Origin: JAXHUE01 sp034189655
Lineage (GTDB): Bacteria > Chloroflexota > Dehalococcoidia > E44-bin15
NCBI GenBank assembly: GCA_034189655.1
Contig: JAXHUE010000003.1
Coordinates: 44,132 to 108,131 of the forward strand
Direction: 5' to 3'
DNA: 64,000 nucleotides
This document shows positions 41,089 to 50,458 of the stretch, piece by piece. The notes below the pieces were generated by a model. That model did not search any database. It saw only the letters and a program-made list of their open reading frames with translations, and was not told the DNA's origin. Each line of letters begins with the position of its first letter. Positions within the stretch are counted from its first letter, which is position 1. Both the position numbers and the translations under genes were made by a program.

Positions 41089-41928
41089 TCATCCGTCCCC
41101 GGGCCACTCGCCCCGGAACACCAGCCCCGCCGCCCCCTGGAGCACTACCTCCCCTGCCCCTGCCCACTCGATGGTGAGCGTGCCCCCGGGCAGCACTACG
41201 TCGACCGGGCTCTCGGCGAGGCCCAGGCAGCGCGCCGCCACGGCGATGGCACAGGCGCCGCTGCCGCAGGAGAGGGTCTCCCCTGCCCCGCGCTCCCACA
41301 CCCGGGCCTGGATCTCCCTGCGGCTGGCGATGGTGGCCACCTCGAAGTTGGTGCGGTTTAGGAAGAGGGGGTGGTCTTCCACCTCCGGCCCCACCTGGGA
41401 GAGGGGGAATTCCTCCACAGGCCCCGGTGTGAAATGGACAGCGTGGGGGTTCCCCATAGAGAGGCAGCTTACGGAGAGCTCCTGTCCCGCCACCGCGAGC
41501 GGGAAACCTATTGTTATGTCAATATCATCGCTCACCAGCATCGGTATCTGCCACGCCCCGAAGCCGGGCACGCCCATACCCACCCGGGCCCCGGTGACCG
41601 CGCCTCCTTCCCTGGTGACGTGCGCCCTTCTCGTCCCGGCCCTGGTCTCTACCGTGAGCTCGTCGCCGCTGGCGAGGCCGTGCGTCACGGCGTACACCGC
41701 CAGGCAGCGCAGGCCGTTGCCGCAGGCCTCGGCCTCCGAGCCGTCGGGGTTGAGCATGCGCATGCCCACGTCGGCGTGCTGCGAGGGCGTGACCAGGATG
41801 AGGCCGTCGCCCCCGACGCCCAGGTGGCGGTGGCACATGGCCACGGCCAGGCGGGGCCAGTCCCGCTCCTCGTGGGCCTCGACCAGGACGAAGTCGTTGC
41901 CCGTGGCCTCCATCTTGGTGAACTTCAC
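41089..41928 (-). CDS. dapF: Diaminopimelate epimerase
   Basis: 279 residues. Converts LL- to meso-diaminopimelate by two-base chemistry. The catalytic cysteines are in E-A-C-G-N-G-L-R-C and S-C-G-S-G-A-C-A. The N-terminus K-F-T-K-M-E-A-T-G-N-D-F is standard and fixes the GTG at 41928, which has AGAGGG 7 bases upstream; the frame stays open much further only by chance across the intergenic gap and miaA. M-G-N-P-H-A is also present. Confidence 0.93.
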   Translation of the reverse strand: MKFTKMEATGNDFVLVEAHEERDWPRLAVAMCHRHLGVGGDGLILVTPSQHADVGMRMLNPDGSEAEACGNGLRCLAVYAVTHGLASGDELTVETRAGTRRAHVTREGGAVTGARVGMGVPGFGAWQIPMLVSDDIDITIGFPLAVAGQELSVSCLSMGNPHAVHFTPGPVEEFPLSQVGPEVEDHPLFLNRTNFEVATIASRREIQARVWERGAGETLSCGSGACAIAVAARCLGLAESPVDVVLPGGTLTIEWAGAGEVVLQGAAGLVFRGEWPGDG

Positions 41929-42035
41929 TCTTTCGCCCTCTCCCTCTCTAGTGCCTTTTCCGTGATGGCCCGGCACGAGCCGATATACCGCCGGCCACCA
42001 ACGTTTTTCCGCCCCGCCATTACAGGCCAGCCCGT

Positions 42036-42965
42036 CTAGCGAGCCGCCCTCTCGCCCGCGAGGAAGCCCTCGGCCAGGTGTCGGGCCTGGGCGTTCGCGC
42101 CCTCGGCCGCGTCGAGCCAGTGGATGCGCTCGTCGTTGGGGCGGAACCAGGCGTACTGCTTGCGAGCGAGGCGGTGGGTATCGTGCTTGGTGTGCTGCAC
42201 CGCCTCGTCGAGGGTGATGTCCCCCTGGAGGTAGCGGCCGATGTAGCGGTATCCCAGGGAGGACATGGCGGGCAGGTCGAGCCCGTAGCCCCGGGCCACC
42301 AGCCCCTCCACCTCCGCCACCAGGCCCCGCCGCATCATGTCCTCCACCCTTCGGTCGATGCGGTGGTAGAGGTCGTCCCGCTCCATGGTAAGCCCGATGA
42401 TGAGGGTGCGGAAGAGGGGCTCGCTGCGATAGAGCTGGGAGAAAGGCGTCCCCGTCGCCTGGCACACCTCCAGCGCGCGCACCACCCGGCGCACGTTGCG
42501 TGGGTCGATGCGCCCTGCGGCTTCGGGGTCCCGCTCGAGGAGCTCCTGGTGGAGCGCCATGTAGCCGTGGCGCGCCGCCCTCTCCTCCAGCTCGCGGCGC
42601 AGCGCCTGGTCCGGCGGGACGTGAGGTATCCTCATGCCGGCGAGCACCGACCAGACATAGAGGCCACTGCCGCCGACGAGGAGGGCGCTCCTGCCCCTTG
42701 CCCCGATGTCCTCCACCGCGCGGAGCGCCATGTCCTGGTAGCGGGCCAGGCTGAAGTCCTCGTCGGGGTCGGCGACGTCGATGAGGTGGTGCGGTGCCGC
42801 CGCCCTCTGCTCCGCGGTGGGCTTTGCCGTGCCGATGTCCATGAAGCGGTAGACCTGGCGGCTATCGGCGCCCACGATCTCGGCGTCCAGGGCCTGGGCC
42901 AGGTGCAGGGCCAGGTCGCTCTTGCCGGTGGCGGTAGGCCCCACGATGGCGACGAGCTCCCTCAT
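42036..42965 (-). CDS. miaA: tRNA dimethylallyltransferase MiaA
   Basis: 309 residues. P-loop G-P-T-A-T-G-K-S at the start, D-S-R-Q-V-Y and D-I-G-T-A-K-P, and H-H-L-I-D-V are diagnostic. It adds the isopentenyl group to A37 of tRNAs reading codons starting with U. Its isopentenyl donor comes from the MEP pathway, whose first gene (dxs) is in the same gene run. It overlaps tpiA by 4 bases. Confidence 0.94.
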   Translation of the reverse strand: MRELVAIVGPTATGKSDLALHLAQALDAEIVGADSRQVYRFMDIGTAKPTAEQRAAAPHHLIDVADPDEDFSLARYQDMALRAVEDIGARGRSALLVGGSGLYVWSVLAGMRIPHVPPDQALRRELEERAARHGYMALHQELLERDPEAAGRIDPRNVRRVVRALEVCQATGTPFSQLYRSEPLFRTLIIGLTMERDDLYHRIDRRVEDMMRRGLVAEVEGLVARGYGLDLPAMSSLGYRYIGRYLQGDITLDEAVQHTKHDTHRLARKQYAWFRPNDERIHWLDAAEGANAQARHLAEGFLAGERAAR

Positions 42966-43726
42966 GGGCCTCCCCTGCCCCGTGCCGCCTGCTGCACGAT
43001 GCTCACGAACTCCTCGGCCTTTAAGCTGGCCCCGCCGACCAGGGCGCCGTCGATATCGGGCTGCTCCATGAAGCCGGCGATGTTGGCCGCGGTGACGCTG
43101 CCGCCGTAGAGGATGCGCATCGCCCCTGCCGCGTCCTCGCCGAAGAGCCCGGCCACGGTGCGGCGCAGCAGCGCGATGGTGTCGTTCGATTCAGAGGGGG
43201 TGGCGGCGCGGCCGGTGCCTATGGCCCACACCGGCTCGTAGGCGATGACCGTGTCGCCCGGGGCGTCGATGCCGTCGAGCCCCTTCCTGGTCTGGGACAC
43301 CACCACCTCCTCGGTGCGTCCCGCCTCCCGCTCCTCCAGCCTCTCCCCGACGCACAGGATGGGCACCAGGCCGTGGGCCAGGGCGGCCTTCACCTTGCGG
43401 TTTATGGCCTCGTCGCCCTCGCCGAAGACGTGCCTGCGCTCCGAGTGCCCCAGGATGACGAGCTGGCACAGCCCTTTGAGCATGAGGGGCGAGACCTCAC
43501 CGGTGAAGGCGCCTCGCTCCTCGAAGTGCATAGTCTGCGCCCCCAGCCGTATCGAGGAGCCAGTGGTGAGCGCGGCCACCGCGGCCAGCGAGATGAAGGG
43601 GGGGCAGAGCACCTTGTCCACCCCCTCGGTGGCGTCGAGGGCCCCCTTCATCGCCGTCACCAGGTCGACGGCCTCCGCGATGGTGGTGTTCATCTTCCAG
43701 TTGCCAGCGATCATCGGTCTTCGCAT
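42962..43726 (-). CDS. tpiA: Triosephosphate isomerase
   Basis: 254 residues. G-N-W-K-M-N at the start, catalytic histidine in L-G-H-S-E-R-R, catalytic glutamate in A-Y-E-P-V-W-A-I-G-T-G, and the phosphate site Y-G-G-S-V. Interconverts dihydroxyacetone phosphate and glyceraldehyde 3-phosphate. It follows apgM by 12 bases. Confidence 0.96.
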   Translation of the reverse strand: MRRPMIAGNWKMNTTIAEAVDLVTAMKGALDATEGVDKVLCPPFISLAAVAALTTGSSIRLGAQTMHFEERGAFTGEVSPLMLKGLCQLVILGHSERRHVFGEGDEAINRKVKAALAHGLVPILCVGERLEEREAGRTEEVVVSQTRKGLDGIDAPGDTVIAYEPVWAIGTGRAATPSESNDTIALLRRTVAGLFGEDAAGAMRILYGGSVTAANIAGFMEQPDIDGALVGGASLKAEEFVSIVQQAARGRGGP

Positions 43727-43738
43727 GGTAGCCGTCCT

Positions 43739-44941
43739 TTATGCTCCGTATTTGTCCAGCTTGCCCGCGTTGGCCATGGCCAGGGGCATCAGGCTGGTAG
43801 CGGGGAGGGTGCCCAGCCCCCCGGCACGGCACGCCGCCTCGGAGAACTGCGTGACTTGGTCGCGGCGGCACAGGCGCGAGCGCAGCAGGCAGGGCACCGG
43901 GTGCCAGCTATGGCTGGCCATGGCCGCCGGTGTGGAGTGGTCGGCGGTTATGACCATGACGTCGGGCTCGAGGGCGACGATGCCGGGCAGGTGGCGGTCC
44001 ACCTCCTCGATGACGCGCACCTTGCGCTCGAAGTCGCCGTCCTCGCCGGCGCTGTCGGTCTCCTTGACGTGGAGGAAGAAGAAATCATAGCCGTCGTAGC
44101 TCTCTACGAGGGTGGCCACCTCGTCCTCGATGCTGGGGCCGGTGTCCAGGACCTCCATGCCCACCACCTTGGCCAGGCCGCGGTACATGGGGTAGGCGGC
44201 GATGGCCGCGGCCTTGAGCTTGTAGACCTGCCCCATGGGGGGGAGCTTTGGATACTGGGCGAAGCCGCGCAGCAGCACCATGTTGGTGGGGTGATGGTCG
44301 GCGAGGATGGTGGCGGCCCGGGCCAGGAACTCGTTGGCGATGTAGGCCGTCCGCCGCGACGCCGCGTCGAGGGCGGCCACCTTCCTGGGGGCCAGCCCCT
44401 CCTGTTGCGGGTCGCTGCCGGTGAGGGCGCCAGAGAGCCCTTCGCCGCGGAAGACGGCGGCGAGGCGGTGCTCCTTGACCGCGGTGACCAGGACGGTGGT
44501 GCCCTCGATCTCCATGCCGTCGAGGAGGCGGCACATCTCGGTGCAGCGCTCGGTGGCGATGCGCCCGGCGCGGCGGTCGGTTATGGTGCCCTCCCGGTCC
44601 ACGGTGCACAGGTTGCCGCGGGCGGCGACGTCCCCATCCTTGAGGTCGAAATCTATGCCCAGCGCCTCCAGGATGCCGCGCCCCACGGTGAAGCGCAGCG
44701 GGTCGTAGCCGAAGAGGGCCAGGTGGCCCGGGGCGCTCCCCGGCGTGATCCCGGGGGCCACCGGGTCCAGGAGGCCGCATATCCCCTCGCTGGCCAGGCG
44801 GTCCATGGTGGGGGTGTGGGCCGTCTCCAGCTCCGTCTTCCCCGTCTCGGGGTGAGGCAGCCCTCCCAGGCCGTCCATGACCACCAGCACTATCTTGGTG
44901 GGGGTGGTGCGGGCGATATCGGCGATGACATCCAGCTCCAT
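43739..44941 (-). CDS. apgM: 2,3-bisphosphoglycerate-independent phosphoglycerate mutase, archaeal type
   Basis: 400 residues of the alkaline-phosphatase superfamily. The N-terminus K-I-V-L-V-V-M-D-G-L-G-G has the metal-binding aspartate; P-G-S-A-P-G-H-L-A-L-F-G-Y-D-P and H-V-K-E-T-D are ApgM features; I-T-A-D-H-S-T-P is the C-terminal metal site. It interconverts 3- and 2-phosphoglycerate. The short (about 400 residue) form is the archaeal type rather than bacterial GpmI (about 510). Confidence 0.92.
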   Translation of the reverse strand: MELDVIADIARTTPTKIVLVVMDGLGGLPHPETGKTELETAHTPTMDRLASEGICGLLDPVAPGITPGSAPGHLALFGYDPLRFTVGRGILEALGIDFDLKDGDVAARGNLCTVDREGTITDRRAGRIATERCTEMCRLLDGMEIEGTTVLVTAVKEHRLAAVFRGEGLSGALTGSDPQQEGLAPRKVAALDAASRRTAYIANEFLARAATILADHHPTNMVLLRGFAQYPKLPPMGQVYKLKAAAIAAYPMYRGLAKVVGMEVLDTGPSIEDEVATLVESYDGYDFFFLHVKETDSAGEDGDFERKVRVIEEVDRHLPGIVALEPDVMVITADHSTPAAMASHSWHPVPCLLRSRLCRRDQVTQFSEAACRAGGLGTLPATSLMPLAMANAGKLDKYGA

Positions 44942-44943
44942 GG

Positions 44944-46137
44944 CTATCCCTCTCTCTCGGCTAACACTGCGATCCCGGGGAGGGTCTTGCCCTCGAGGAA
45001 CTCCAGGGAGGCGCCGCCCCCGGTGGATACGTGGGTCATCCTGTCGGCGAGGCCCAGCTCGGCGACGGCCTCGGCGGTGGAGCCGCCGCCGATGATGGTG
45101 GCGGCGTCGAGCCCGGCGAGGAGCCTGGCCATGGCGTAGGTCCCTTCCTGGAACTTGGGGTACTCGAAGACCCCCATGGGCCCGTTCCAGATGACCGTCC
45201 TGCAGGTGATGAGCTCCTCTTCGAAGCGCGCGATGGTCTTGGGCCCGATGTCCATGATGAGCCAGCCGTCGGGTATGTCGCTGAGGGGCACCACGCGGCT
45301 TGCGGCCTCGGGGTGGAACCCGTCGGCGACGCAGACGTCTTCGGGCAGGAGGAGGCGGACGTCCCGCTTCCGCGCCCGCTCCATGAGGTCCTGGGCCAGC
45401 TCTATCTTGTCCTCCTCCACTGCCGAGCTGCCCACGGTGTGGCCCAGGGCGCGTGCGAAGGTGGAGACCATGCCGCCGCCGATGAGCAGGCTGTCCACGC
45501 GGGCGAGGATGTGCTCCAGGACGCCTATCTTATCGCTTATCTTGGCCCCGCCGATGAGAGCGGCCAGGGGGCGGGCCGGGCTCTCCAGTGCACCGCCCAG
45601 GGCATCGAGCTCCCGCTCCAGCAGGAGCCCGGCCACTGCCGGGAGGTACTGGGCCACGCCCACGGTGGAGGCGTGGGCGCGGTGGGCGGTGCCGAAGGCA
45701 TCGTCGATATAGACTTCGCCCAGCCTGGCCAGCGCCCGGGCGAACTCGGGGTCGTTGCGCTCCTCCTCAGGGTGGAAGCGCAGGTTCTCCAGGAGGAGGA
45801 CATCGCCGTCGTTCAAGGCGGCGGCCGCCGCCTCCACCTCGGGGCCGATGCAGTCAGTGGCCGTTGCCACCTCCCTGCCCAGGAGTGCAGAGAGGGCCTG
45901 GGCCACCGGGGCCATCCTCATCGACTCCACCACCTTGCCCCCGGGCCGGCCCAGGTGAGAGCACAGGACCACCCTGGCCCCCTGCTCGACGAGGTACCTG
46001 ATGGTGGGGAGCACCGCCTTCAGGCGGGTGTCGTCGGAGATGGCGCCCGTCTCCCGGCCCATGGGGACGTTCAGGTCTACCCTGACCAGGACCCTCTTTC
46101 CCCGCACGTCGATGTCGCGCAGGCCCTTCTTGCTCAT
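44944..46137 (-). CDS. pgk: Phosphoglycerate kinase
   Basis: 397 residues, two-domain kinase. R-V-D-L-N-V-P at the start, D-D-T-R-L-K-A-V-L-P-T, C-S-H-L-G-R-P-G-G, and the C-terminal G-G-G-S-T-A-E-A-V with V-S-T-G-G-G-A-S-L-E. It sits 2 bases before apgM and overlaps the second cooC gene by 4 bases, so lower glycolysis is co-transcribed with a nickel-maturation ATPase. Confidence 0.96.
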   Translation of the reverse strand: MSKKGLRDIDVRGKRVLVRVDLNVPMGRETGAISDDTRLKAVLPTIRYLVEQGARVVLCSHLGRPGGKVVESMRMAPVAQALSALLGREVATATDCIGPEVEAAAAALNDGDVLLLENLRFHPEEERNDPEFARALARLGEVYIDDAFGTAHRAHASTVGVAQYLPAVAGLLLERELDALGGALESPARPLAALIGGAKISDKIGVLEHILARVDSLLIGGGMVSTFARALGHTVGSSAVEEDKIELAQDLMERARKRDVRLLLPEDVCVADGFHPEAASRVVPLSDIPDGWLIMDIGPKTIARFEEELITCRTVIWNGPMGVFEYPKFQEGTYAMARLLAGLDAATIIGGGSTAEAVAELGLADRMTHVSTGGGASLEFLEGKTLPGIAVLAEREG

Positions 46138-46913
46138 CGCCTTACCTCGCTGTCGAGTTTCTCCTTTATGGCGCGGGCGTCGGCCACCGCCTGCGGGGCG
46201 GCCTCGAACACGCTCACGCCCTTGCGGTCGGCCTCAATTATCTCGGGGTTGTAGCTGATGAAGCCCAGCACCTCGAAGTCGCCTGCGCCTTCGCGGATGA
46301 ACTGGCGGTCGGCCTCGCCCTGGGCCTTGGAGCCTACCGCGTAGCACTTCTCGACGCCGATATCCCTGGCCAGCTGTCTGATGGCCTGGGCCGTCTGCAG
46401 GCTGCGCCTGCCCGGCTCTACCACCACGATGAAGGCGTCCACCGCGGCGGCGGTGCCGCGCCCGATGTGCTCCATGCCGGCGTCCATGTCCATGATGACC
46501 ACGTCGGACTCGCGCAGCAGCAGGTGGTTCATCAGGCCCTTCAAGAGGGCGCTCTCTGGGCACATACAGCCCCCGCCCCCCTTCTTCACCGCACCCATGA
46601 CCAGGAGCCTCACCCCGTCGACCCGTGCCGAGAAGCGCTCCGGGATATCGTCCACGCGCGGGTTCAAGGTGAAGAATGCCCCCTGGCTCCCCGGCCGGGC
46701 CCCGGTGCGCTCCTCGATCAAGTCCTCCATCTCGGCGATGGGGGTGATGAGGCGCGCCTGCTCCGCCGGGAGGCCCAGTGCCATCCCCAGGTTGGCGTCG
46801 GGGTTGGCGTCTATGGCGAGCACGTTCATACCATCGGCTGCGTACAGCCTGGCCAGCAGGCTGGCCAGCGTGGTCTTGCCCACGCCCCCTTTTCCGGTGA
46901 TTGCCACCTTCAT
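46134..46913 (-). CDS. cooC: Second CooC-type nickel-insertion ATPase
   Basis: 259 residues. Deviant Walker A G-K-G-G-V-G-K-T-T at the start, D-A-N-P-D-A-N-L-G-M, D-M-D-A-G-M-E-H, and the nickel-binding C-x-C in G-G-C-M-C-P-E-S. It is a paralogue of the CooC in the acs operon, with an 'M-C-P-E' type motif more usual in true CODH maturation factors. No CODH gene is within the window. Location at the head of pgk-apgM-tpiA is unexpected. Confidence 0.87.
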   Translation of the reverse strand: MKVAITGKGGVGKTTLASLLARLYAADGMNVLAIDANPDANLGMALGLPAEQARLITPIAEMEDLIEERTGARPGSQGAFFTLNPRVDDIPERFSARVDGVRLLVMGAVKKGGGGCMCPESALLKGLMNHLLLRESDVVIMDMDAGMEHIGRGTAAAVDAFIVVVEPGRRSLQTAQAIRQLARDIGVEKCYAVGSKAQGEADRQFIREGAGDFEVLGFISYNPEIIEADRKGVSVFEAAPQAVADARAIKEKLDSEVRR

Positions 46914-46926
46914 AGCTGCTACCTCA

Positions 46927-47493
46927 CTATAGCGTAGTGGGCCTGCTAACGCCCTTTTTCAATTGTAACTCGATCCCCTGTTGGGAGGCAAAGTCCTCTA
47001 TGGCGGCCCTCATCGCCCTGGCCCTGGCCTTGATGTCGGGGCCCTGGCCCTCACCTGCCGCCACCTCGTCCGCCGCCGCGTGGAGCGAGCCTGGCGGCAT
47101 GAGCGTGGCCGCCGTGCAGTAGAAGCTCATGGAGCGGCCGTCGTTGTAGCCGTCGAGGAGCCGCTCCAGCGCGATACGTCGCTCCCGCTGCTCGCCGAGC
47201 CAGGCCCAGATGCCGGCCCCCCGCACCCGTTCCAGGCCTTCCATGGCCGCCCTGCTGCTCCAGTCGCTCCCCCATCCCCTCCTGGCGAAGCGCTCGCAGG
47301 GGTACTCCTCGCACTCGACGCAGGTGACGAGCCCGCGCTTCACCACGGCGCAGCGGTAGATGCTGCACCAGGAGTGCTGCTCCCCTATGCGGCAGCCCAG
47401 GCAGCGCGAGGGCGCCCGCGACTGGTACTTGGTGCACAGCCCGCAGTATATGCCACAGGGGCCGGCGATATCGAGCTCACCCGCCAGCACCAT
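46927..47493 (-). CDS. DUF3795 cysteine-rich protein
   Basis: 188 residues. The first 80 residues hold a cysteine pattern C-G-I-Y-C-G-L-C, C-L-G-C, W-C-x-I-Y-R-C and C-V-E-C-E-E-Y-P-C, typical of DUF3795, probably binding zinc or an iron-sulfur cluster. The rest is helical. The ATG at 47493 has AGGAGG 7 bases upstream; a longer open frame runs into the neighbouring gene antiphase. It overlaps the methyltransferase gene by 17 bases. No function is known. Confidence 0.75.
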   Translation of the reverse strand: MVLAGELDIAGPCGIYCGLCTKYQSRAPSRCLGCRIGEQHSWCSIYRCAVVKRGLVTCVECEEYPCERFARRGWGSDWSSRAAMEGLERVRGAGIWAWLGEQRERRIALERLLDGYNDGRSMSFYCTAATLMPPGSLHAAADEVAAGEGQGPDIKARARAMRAAIEDFASQQGIELQLKKGVSRPTTL

Positions 47494-48064
47494 GCCGGCG
47501 CCTCCTGAACCTGGGGATGAACATGGGCACCTGCTCCTTGTAGCGCAGGTACTCCTGGCCGAACTTGCGCTCAAGCTCCCGCTCCTCGACACCCTTTAAG
47601 TAGAGCACATTGAGCAGGGCGAAGAGGGGCGCGGCGATGAAGGTATAGGATATCGAGCCCAGCACTATGCCCAGGCCCACCATCCCCACCAGCCAGCCGG
47701 CGACCATGGGGTTGCGCACAGAGCCATAGAGGCCGGTGGTCACCAGCTCCTGTGGCGAGTTCAAGGGCACCGGCGAGCCGCGGGCGATGAAGAAGCGGGC
47801 CGCCGTCCACCCGCAGAGCGCTGCCCACAGCAGGAGGAGGGGGACGCCCAGGGCGATGCTCGCCGGCGGCGAGACGAAGTGGGGGAGGTGGGCGGCCCCG
47901 TCGAGCCACAGGGAGGCGAACACCAGGAGGGCCGCGATGCCGAACCAGAAGGTGAGCCCGATGGGGGTCACCACGGCGCGGTACCGTGGCCCCCGCGTGG
48001 TGGTGCGGTAGATGAGGTCGGCCCAGCTATCGAGAAGGCCCAAAGGGCACCTCCGTTGCGGCAC
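47477..48064 (-). CDS. Isoprenylcysteine carboxyl methyltransferase-like membrane protein
   Basis: 195 residues with about four membrane helices. The C-terminal half has the ICMT/PEMT-type motif V-T-T-G-L-Y-G-S-V-R-N-P-M-V-A-G and later E-R-E-L-E-R-K-F-G-Q-E-Y, used to bind S-adenosylmethionine. The substrate is unknown; bacterial members methylate lipids or unknown small molecules. The GTG start overlaps the dxs stop by one base. Confidence 0.78.
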   Translation of the reverse strand: MPQRRCPLGLLDSWADLIYRTTTRGPRYRAVVTPIGLTFWFGIAALLVFASLWLDGAAHLPHFVSPPASIALGVPLLLLWAALCGWTAARFFIARGSPVPLNSPQELVTTGLYGSVRNPMVAGWLVGMVGLGIVLGSISYTFIAAPLFALLNVLYLKGVEERELERKFGQEYLRYKEQVPMFIPRFRRRRHGAGG

Positions 48065-49962
48065 TATCTCTTGCTCTTGGCCTCCATGGATGGGATGAGC
48101 TCAGGGAAGGAGCCGGCTATCCGCTCCGCTATGCCCGCGGCGTCGAGGTGGTACTGGGCCAGGAGCGCCCGTCGCGGGCCGTGCTCCACGAACTCGTCGG
48201 GGAGGCCGATGCGCTCGGTGCGGAGCCCCGGTATGGCATAGTCCTCTAAGAGCGCGACGACGGCGCTGCCGAATCCGCCGCGGAGGGCGTTGTCCTCCAC
48301 GGTGACGATGCGCCCCGTGCGCCGCGCGGCGTCCACGATGAGCGCCTCGTCGAGCGGCTTGGCGAAGCGGGCGTTGAGCACGGAGCACTCCACCCCGCGC
48401 TCGGCCAGGGCGTCGGCCGCCTCCAGCGCCGCGGCCACCGTGGAGCCTATGGCGACGATGGCCACGTCGTTCCCCTCACGGAGCTGCTCCCCGCGGCCGA
48501 TAGCCAACTCGTGGAGCTCCCCGTCCAGGGGCACCCCCTGCGCCCTGCCCTTGGGGTAGCGGATGGCCACGGGGCGTCCCGCCCCCACCGCGGTGAAGAG
48601 CATGTGCTGGAGCTCGTTCTCGTCCTTGGGTGCCGCTATCACTATATTGGGGATGGGGCCCAGGTAGGAGAGGTCGAAGGAACCCTGGTGGGTCTTGCCG
48701 TCCTCGCCCACGATGCCAGCGCGGTCGATGGCGAACACCACCGGCAGGCCCTGGAGGCACACGTCGTGGATGACCTGGTCGATGGCCCGCTGCAGGAAGG
48801 TGGAGTACACCGCCACGATGGGGACATAGCCCCCGGTGGCCAGGCCCGCGGCCATGGTGACCGCGTGCTGCTCGCAGATGCCGGTATCGAACACCCTGGA
48901 GGGGAGCTCGTGGGCGGCGGTGGTCAGGCCCGTGCCCTCGATCATGGCCGCGGTGACCGCCACCACCCTGGGGTCCTCCCTCATGATGCGGAGCACGGTC
49001 TGCCCCACGACGTCGCTGTAGCTCGGCGCATCTTCAGCCGCTGCACCTTCGCTGCGTCGGGGCGACACACCGTGGAAGCCGATGGCGTCCTGCTCTGCCC
49101 CCGGGTGTCCCTTGCCCTTGGTGGTGACCACGTGGACCACGATGGGCTTGCCGAAGTACCCCTTGGCCTTGTGCAGTGCCGTGTCCAGCTCGGCGATATC
49201 GTGCCCGTCGATGGGGCCGATGTAGGTGAACCCCATCTCGTCCCAGAACATAGAGGGGATGATGATACCTTTGAGCCCCTTCTTCACCCGCCTGAACAGG
49301 TAGCGCATCTCGTGGCCCAGGGGCACATGGGAGAGCATGTGGTCCGCCTCTTCCTTGGCCCGGTAGTAGCGCCAGTTGAGGCGGCGCTGGGAGAACACCC
49401 TGGAGAGGGCGCCCACGCTGGGCGATATGGCCATCCCGTTGTCGTTGAGCACCACGATGAGCCTGGTGCCCAGGTGCCCCGCCTGGTTCAGGGCCTCGAA
49501 GGCCATGCCGCCGGTCATGGCGCCGTCGCCGATGACGGCGATGACGTGGTGTCTCTCCCCCCTCAGGTCGCGGGCGATGGCCATGCCCAGCGCTGCCGAG
49601 ACCGAGGTGGAGGCGTGGCCGGCGCCGAAGCAGTCGTGGGGGCTCTCCGTGCGCTCGGTGAAGCCGCTCAAGCCCCCCTGCTGGCGGATGGTAGGGAACC
49701 GCTCGCGCCTGCCGGTGAGCAGCTTGTGGGCGTAGGTCTGGTGTCCTACGTCCCAGACGAGCTTGTCCCTGGGGCTGTCGAAGCAGCGGTGCAGGGCGAT
49801 GGTGAGCTCCACCACGCCCAGGTTGGAGGCCAGGTGGCCCCCGGTGGCGGTGATGGTAGAGACGATGCGCTCTCTTATCTCGGCGGCGAGCTGCTCCAGC
49901 TCCGGGATGGAGAGCCGCTTTAAGTCGGCAGGCCCTTCGATGGTATCCAATAGTGTGGGCAT
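48064..49962 (-). CDS. dxs: 1-deoxy-D-xylulose-5-phosphate synthase
   Basis: 632 residues, standard length. Thiamine diphosphate motif G-D-G-A-M-T-G-G with the N-D-N-G-M segment, W-D-V-G-H-Q-x-Y near the start, and the transketolase-like pyrimidine domain H-x-G-x-F-D. First step of the MEP isoprenoid pathway, from pyruvate and glyceraldehyde 3-phosphate. The ATG at 49962 gives the usual M-P-T-L-L-D; an upstream GTG would overlap rpiB by 29 bases. Confidence 0.95.
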   Translation of the reverse strand: MPTLLDTIEGPADLKRLSIPELEQLAAEIRERIVSTITATGGHLASNLGVVELTIALHRCFDSPRDKLVWDVGHQTYAHKLLTGRRERFPTIRQQGGLSGFTERTESPHDCFGAGHASTSVSAALGMAIARDLRGERHHVIAVIGDGAMTGGMAFEALNQAGHLGTRLIVVLNDNGMAISPSVGALSRVFSQRRLNWRYYRAKEEADHMLSHVPLGHEMRYLFRRVKKGLKGIIIPSMFWDEMGFTYIGPIDGHDIAELDTALHKAKGYFGKPIVVHVVTTKGKGHPGAEQDAIGFHGVSPRRSEGAAAEDAPSYSDVVGQTVLRIMREDPRVVAVTAAMIEGTGLTTAAHELPSRVFDTGICEQHAVTMAAGLATGGYVPIVAVYSTFLQRAIDQVIHDVCLQGLPVVFAIDRAGIVGEDGKTHQGSFDLSYLGPIPNIVIAAPKDENELQHMLFTAVGAGRPVAIRYPKGRAQGVPLDGELHELAIGRGEQLREGNDVAIVAIGSTVAAALEAADALAERGVECSVLNARFAKPLDEALIVDAARRTGRIVTVEDNALRGGFGSAVVALLEDYAIPGLRTERIGLPDEFVEHGPRRALLAQYHLDAAGIAERIAGSFPELIPSMEAKSKR

Positions 49963-49987
49963 CTCTATCGCCCCCAGGGTCACGACA

Positions 49988-50458
49988 TCATAGCAATGTG
50001 GGCCGAGCCCTGTCAAGCGTGCTGGACTCTATGGCCCTAATCTTCTCCACTCGTGCCGCGTGCCGGCCCCCCTCGAACTCGGCCTCGAGGTAGGCCTTCA
50101 CGATATCCGTGGCGACGTCCTCCCCCAGCCCCGATGCCCCCAGGCAGAGCACGTTGGCGTCGTTGTGCTCCCGGCTGCGGCTGGCGCTTAGGGGCTGGTG
50201 GCACAGGGCGGCGCGTACGCCCGGCACCTTGTTGGCCGCCATGCTCATACCGATGCCGGTGGCGCATATGAGGATGCCGTGGCGGCAGCGCCCCTGGGCC
50301 ACGGCACCGGCCGTAGCGGCGGCGATGTCGGGGTAGTCCACCGCCCCCTCGTCGTAGCAGCCCATGTCGAGAGGCGTGTGGCCCATCTCGGCGAGGCAGC
50401 CGATGAGATGCCTCTTCAGGTCGAGACCCCTATGGTCGCAGCCGATGGCTATGTCCAT
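49988..50458 (-). CDS. rpiB: Ribose-5-phosphate isomerase B
   Basis: 156 residues of the RpiB/LacAB family. D-I-A-I-G-C-D-H-R-G at the start; the active-site cysteine and loop are in C-A-T-G-I-G-M-S-M-A-A-N-K; R-E-H-N-D-A-N-V-L follows. It interconverts ribulose and ribose 5-phosphate. Its start overlaps the end of tsaC by 29 bases. Confidence 0.93.
   Translation of the reverse strand: MDIAIGCDHRGLDLKRHLIGCLAEMGHTPLDMGCYDEGAVDYPDIAAATAGAVAQGRCRHGILICATGIGMSMAANKVPGVRAALCHQPLSASRSREHNDANVLCLGASGLGEDVATDIVKAYLEAEFEGGRHAARVEKIRAIESSTLDRARPTLL

Noticed and set aside
41929..42465. An N-terminal extension of dapF reaching into miaA
   Set aside because: The open frame is antiphase to miaA and lacks family features; dapF has a GTG with AGAGGG at the expected N-terminus.
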